Below are positions 15,236 through 16,792 of a stretch of DNA of 16,792 bases, piece by piece. Location of the stretch: contig CAVGFV010000116.1 of the NCBI GenBank assembly GCA_963628765.1, positions 1 to 16,792 of the forward strand. Reading direction: 5' to 3'. Every line of letters begins with the position of its first letter. The stretch's first letter is position 1. A program made the position numbers and the translations under genes. The notes beneath the pieces were generated by a model that was not told the DNA's origin, did no database searches, and saw nothing but the letters and a program-made list of their open reading frames with translations. The stretch is from Succinimonas sp963628765 (GTDB lineage: Bacteria > Pseudomonadota > Gammaproteobacteria > Enterobacterales > Succinivibrionaceae).

Positions 15236-16660
15236 TTATTTTTGGTCTTTTGATACGGGATCTAAATCTTGGCTACTTAATTTGAAATTCTCAAATTTCT
15301 TCATAATATCCTTATTGCCAGACATTCTAAGGGTACGCTCCAATATTTGAGTGTAAATAGGGCTTCCCCCTAAATTACCAGCCACTATTACTGCTGCAAA
15401 AACAGAAACCAGCATCGGAAGTAAAAATTGGAAATTATTAGTCATTTCACAGACCAAAATAATTCCAGTAACAGGCGCCCGCACAGAAGCTGCAAAGAAA
15501 GCTCCCATACCAACAATTGCTAAAATACCTGGATCAAAATTTATGAAACCATACCTAAGTAAGATCCCACCAATTACGCAACCAAACAAGGTTCCAATTG
15601 ATAAAGAAGGTGCAAATATGCCACCAGGAATACCTGAACAAAAGCAGAAAAGAATGCCTAAAATTCTTGCTAAGAGGACCATCGTTAATATAGACACAGA
15701 GGTATTTGATGTTATCCAGCCTGAAATATGAGGCATTCCAGAACCAGCAACCTCCGGAATGTAACATGACAAAGCTCCGAAAATCCCCGCAACAAAAAAT
15801 CCTACTAAAACATTTCCTAATAAAGTGCCTCGATGAATTTTTTGGTAGAGATCTTGAAATACCGCCACGCCTTTATTAAAAATTACGCCCATACATCCCA
15901 TAAAGGCACCAAAGAAAGCAAAATACAAGAGATCACTCAAATCTGGCATCGCATAATGTGGCAGCGTAAAAACTGGGAAGGTTCCTGAAAAGTTATCCCT
16001 CACTATAGTAGATGCAATAACTGATAAGGTAACGGCTTGTACGGAAGCAAAATTGTAGCGAAACTGTGGACGCAATTCTTCCATTACAAACATAATTCCT
16101 GCAAGAGGAGCATTAAAAGCACTAGCTAAACCAGAAGCTCCACCAGCAGCTAAGAGCACATGAAATTCATCGCGATTTAGGCGTAAAAAATGCGAAACCA
16201 TGGCTCCGAGGTTACCACCAATTTGTATTGAAGGTCCCTCTCGTCCTAAAATCATTCCTGAACTTAGCGACATAATGCCACCAAGGAATTTTACAGGTAA
16301 AACACGCCAAAAACGGACGGGACGTAAATCCACCATGGCGCCTTCAATTTCTGGAATTCCTGAACCACCAGCCTCTGGAGCAAAGCGAGCTTTGAGAAAC
16401 ATAGCACCTGCGCCCAAAAAAGCACTTATTAGGAATGCGAAAAAGATTGTTAATGGAACTGAAAAACCTTCACTTAATAAAAAATTTACCCGATATGAAT
16501 TAAGTAAAGCCGGAATAATTTCAAAAAAAGAGCACACCGCTCCCGTAATAGCGCCCGTCATCACGGCACAGAGCATTAAACGCGGAGATAACAAATCTTT
16601 GTTCAATACGCGCCTCAAGATATGACGCATTCCGCCAAATTGGTATCCCGGTTTATTCAT
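15236..16660 (-). CDS. clcA: ClC-type H+/Cl- antiporter
   Basis: The product (474 aa; E. coli 473) is a homodimeric inner-membrane CLC exchanger moving two chloride against one proton, used in E. coli for extreme-acid resistance. The selectivity filter is intact: Ser100 in GSGIP, the gating Glu141 in GREGP (E. coli Glu148), the intracellular proton Glu195 in VMEELRPQFRY (Glu203) and Tyr436 in GGSPIYTQIL (Tyr445). All transport residues being present argues for an exchanger rather than a channel. No CBS domains follow, as in bacterial ClcA. The start is set by AAGGAG 5 bp before the ATG. The gene is transcribed alone on the minus strand and stops against the hairpin shared with tusE. Confidence 0.95.
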   Translation of the reverse strand: MNKPGYQFGGMRHILRRVLNKDLLSPRLMLCAVMTGAITGAVCSFFEIIPALLNSYRVNFLLSEGFSVPLTIFFAFLISAFLGAGAMFLKARFAPEAGGSGIPEIEGAMVDLRPVRFWRVLPVKFLGGIMSLSSGMILGREGPSIQIGGNLGAMVSHFLRLNRDEFHVLLAAGGASGLASAFNAPLAGIMFVMEELRPQFRYNFASVQAVTLSVIASTIVRDNFSGTFPVFTLPHYAMPDLSDLLYFAFFGAFMGCMGVIFNKGVAVFQDLYQKIHRGTLLGNVLVGFFVAGIFGALSCYIPEVAGSGMPHISGWITSNTSVSILTMVLLARILGILFCFCSGIPGGIFAPSLSIGTLFGCVIGGILLRYGFINFDPGILAIVGMGAFFAASVRAPVTGIILVCEMTNNFQFLLPMLVSVFAAVIVAGNLGGSPIYTQILERTLRMSGNKDIMKKFENFKLSSQDLDPVSKDQK

Positions 16661-16739
16661 AAAAGCTCCTTCTTAAACCACGAAATTTTATAAGGGGACT
16701 TCTATAAATTAAAAATTTTACAGAAAAAAGAAAGGGTTT

Positions 16740-16757
16740 CTTGTGTTAAACTTGTGT
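16740..16757. promoter_or_regulatory. 11-bp-period direct repeat, OmpR/PhoB-type operator candidate
   Basis: CTTGTGT (16740-16746), TAAA, CTTGTGT (16751-16757) is an exact 7-4-7 direct repeat, the geometry of a Pho box, which binds a tandem dimer of a winged-helix response regulator. It lies about 80 bp upstream of clcA, in what is probably a divergent intergenic region. The bases do not match the E. coli PhoB half-site closely, so the regulator is unknown. Confidence 0.4.
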
Positions 16758-16792
16758 CACCACAACAAATTAACCAAAAAAACCTATGAAAG

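Noticed and set aside
16200..16625. 141-codon open frame opposite clcA
   Set aside because: It is a shadow of clcA, with proline/lysine-rich composition from antisense codons and no ribosome-binding site.
16786..16792. ATG near the window end as the start of a divergent gene
   Set aside because: Only two codons are visible and there is no Shine-Dalgarno upstream.

Overview
The window looks like a piece of chromosome from an AT-rich gammaproteobacterium. The gene set supports this: a RavA/ViaA pair, TusE ending in the family's invariant KPVKCI, a ClcA-type chloride/proton antiporter, an RlhA-type U32 protein, an enterobacterial-like cytidylate kinase, and CCA-encoding tRNA-Ser genes. The low GC, together with an anaerobe-like flavour, would fit the Succinivibrionaceae, but that family assignment is inference and not read from the sequence.

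Layout. Positions 1-62 hold the end of an upstream transcript with a terminator-like fold. A small T4-PNK-like P-loop kinase gene follows (240-762); it is split by a single extra base. A sigma70 promoter at 797-825 then drives an MsbA-type ABC exporter (900-2741) and, two bases later, an RlhA-like 23S rRNA hydroxylation protein (2744-4618). Convergent with these, overlapping by 4 bp tail-to-tail, is the ravA-viaA operon on the minus strand (10786 to 4615). Next come two identical minus-strand tRNA-Ser(UGA) genes, each with its own near-identical promoter, and a Bcr/CflA drug-efflux permease (minus). A palindrome-rich intergenic region with a CRP-like site follows, then cmk (plus), a small secreted protein of unknown function (minus), tRNA-Ser(CGA) (plus), tusE (plus) and clcA (minus). 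Bidirectional hairpin terminators separate cmk from the secreted-protein gene and tusE from clcA.

How the genes relate. Most are independent housekeeping or stress genes. MsbA-like and RlhA-like proteins are probably co-transcribed. RavA (MoxR AAA+ ATPase) and ViaA (VWA protein with an intact MIDAS) overlap by 11 bp and should form one complex. TusE and the serine tRNAs are linked only by theme: tRNA maturation and supply.

The most unusual item is RavA. It is 1,495 residues, about three times the 498 residues of E. coli RavA. A normal N-terminal AAA+ module (about residues 30-330) is followed by about 530 residues of ordered-looking sequence that I do not recognise, then about 630 residues of Lys/Glu/Asp/Asn/Ser-rich, probably disordered tail ending in motif-like islands. 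This is the best candidate here for an undescribed variant of a known system. Other items worth checking are the CRP-like site and perfect palindromes between the efflux gene and cmk, the hairpin-rich cmk leader, the Pho-box-like 11-bp direct repeat upstream of clcA, and the frameshifted kinase.
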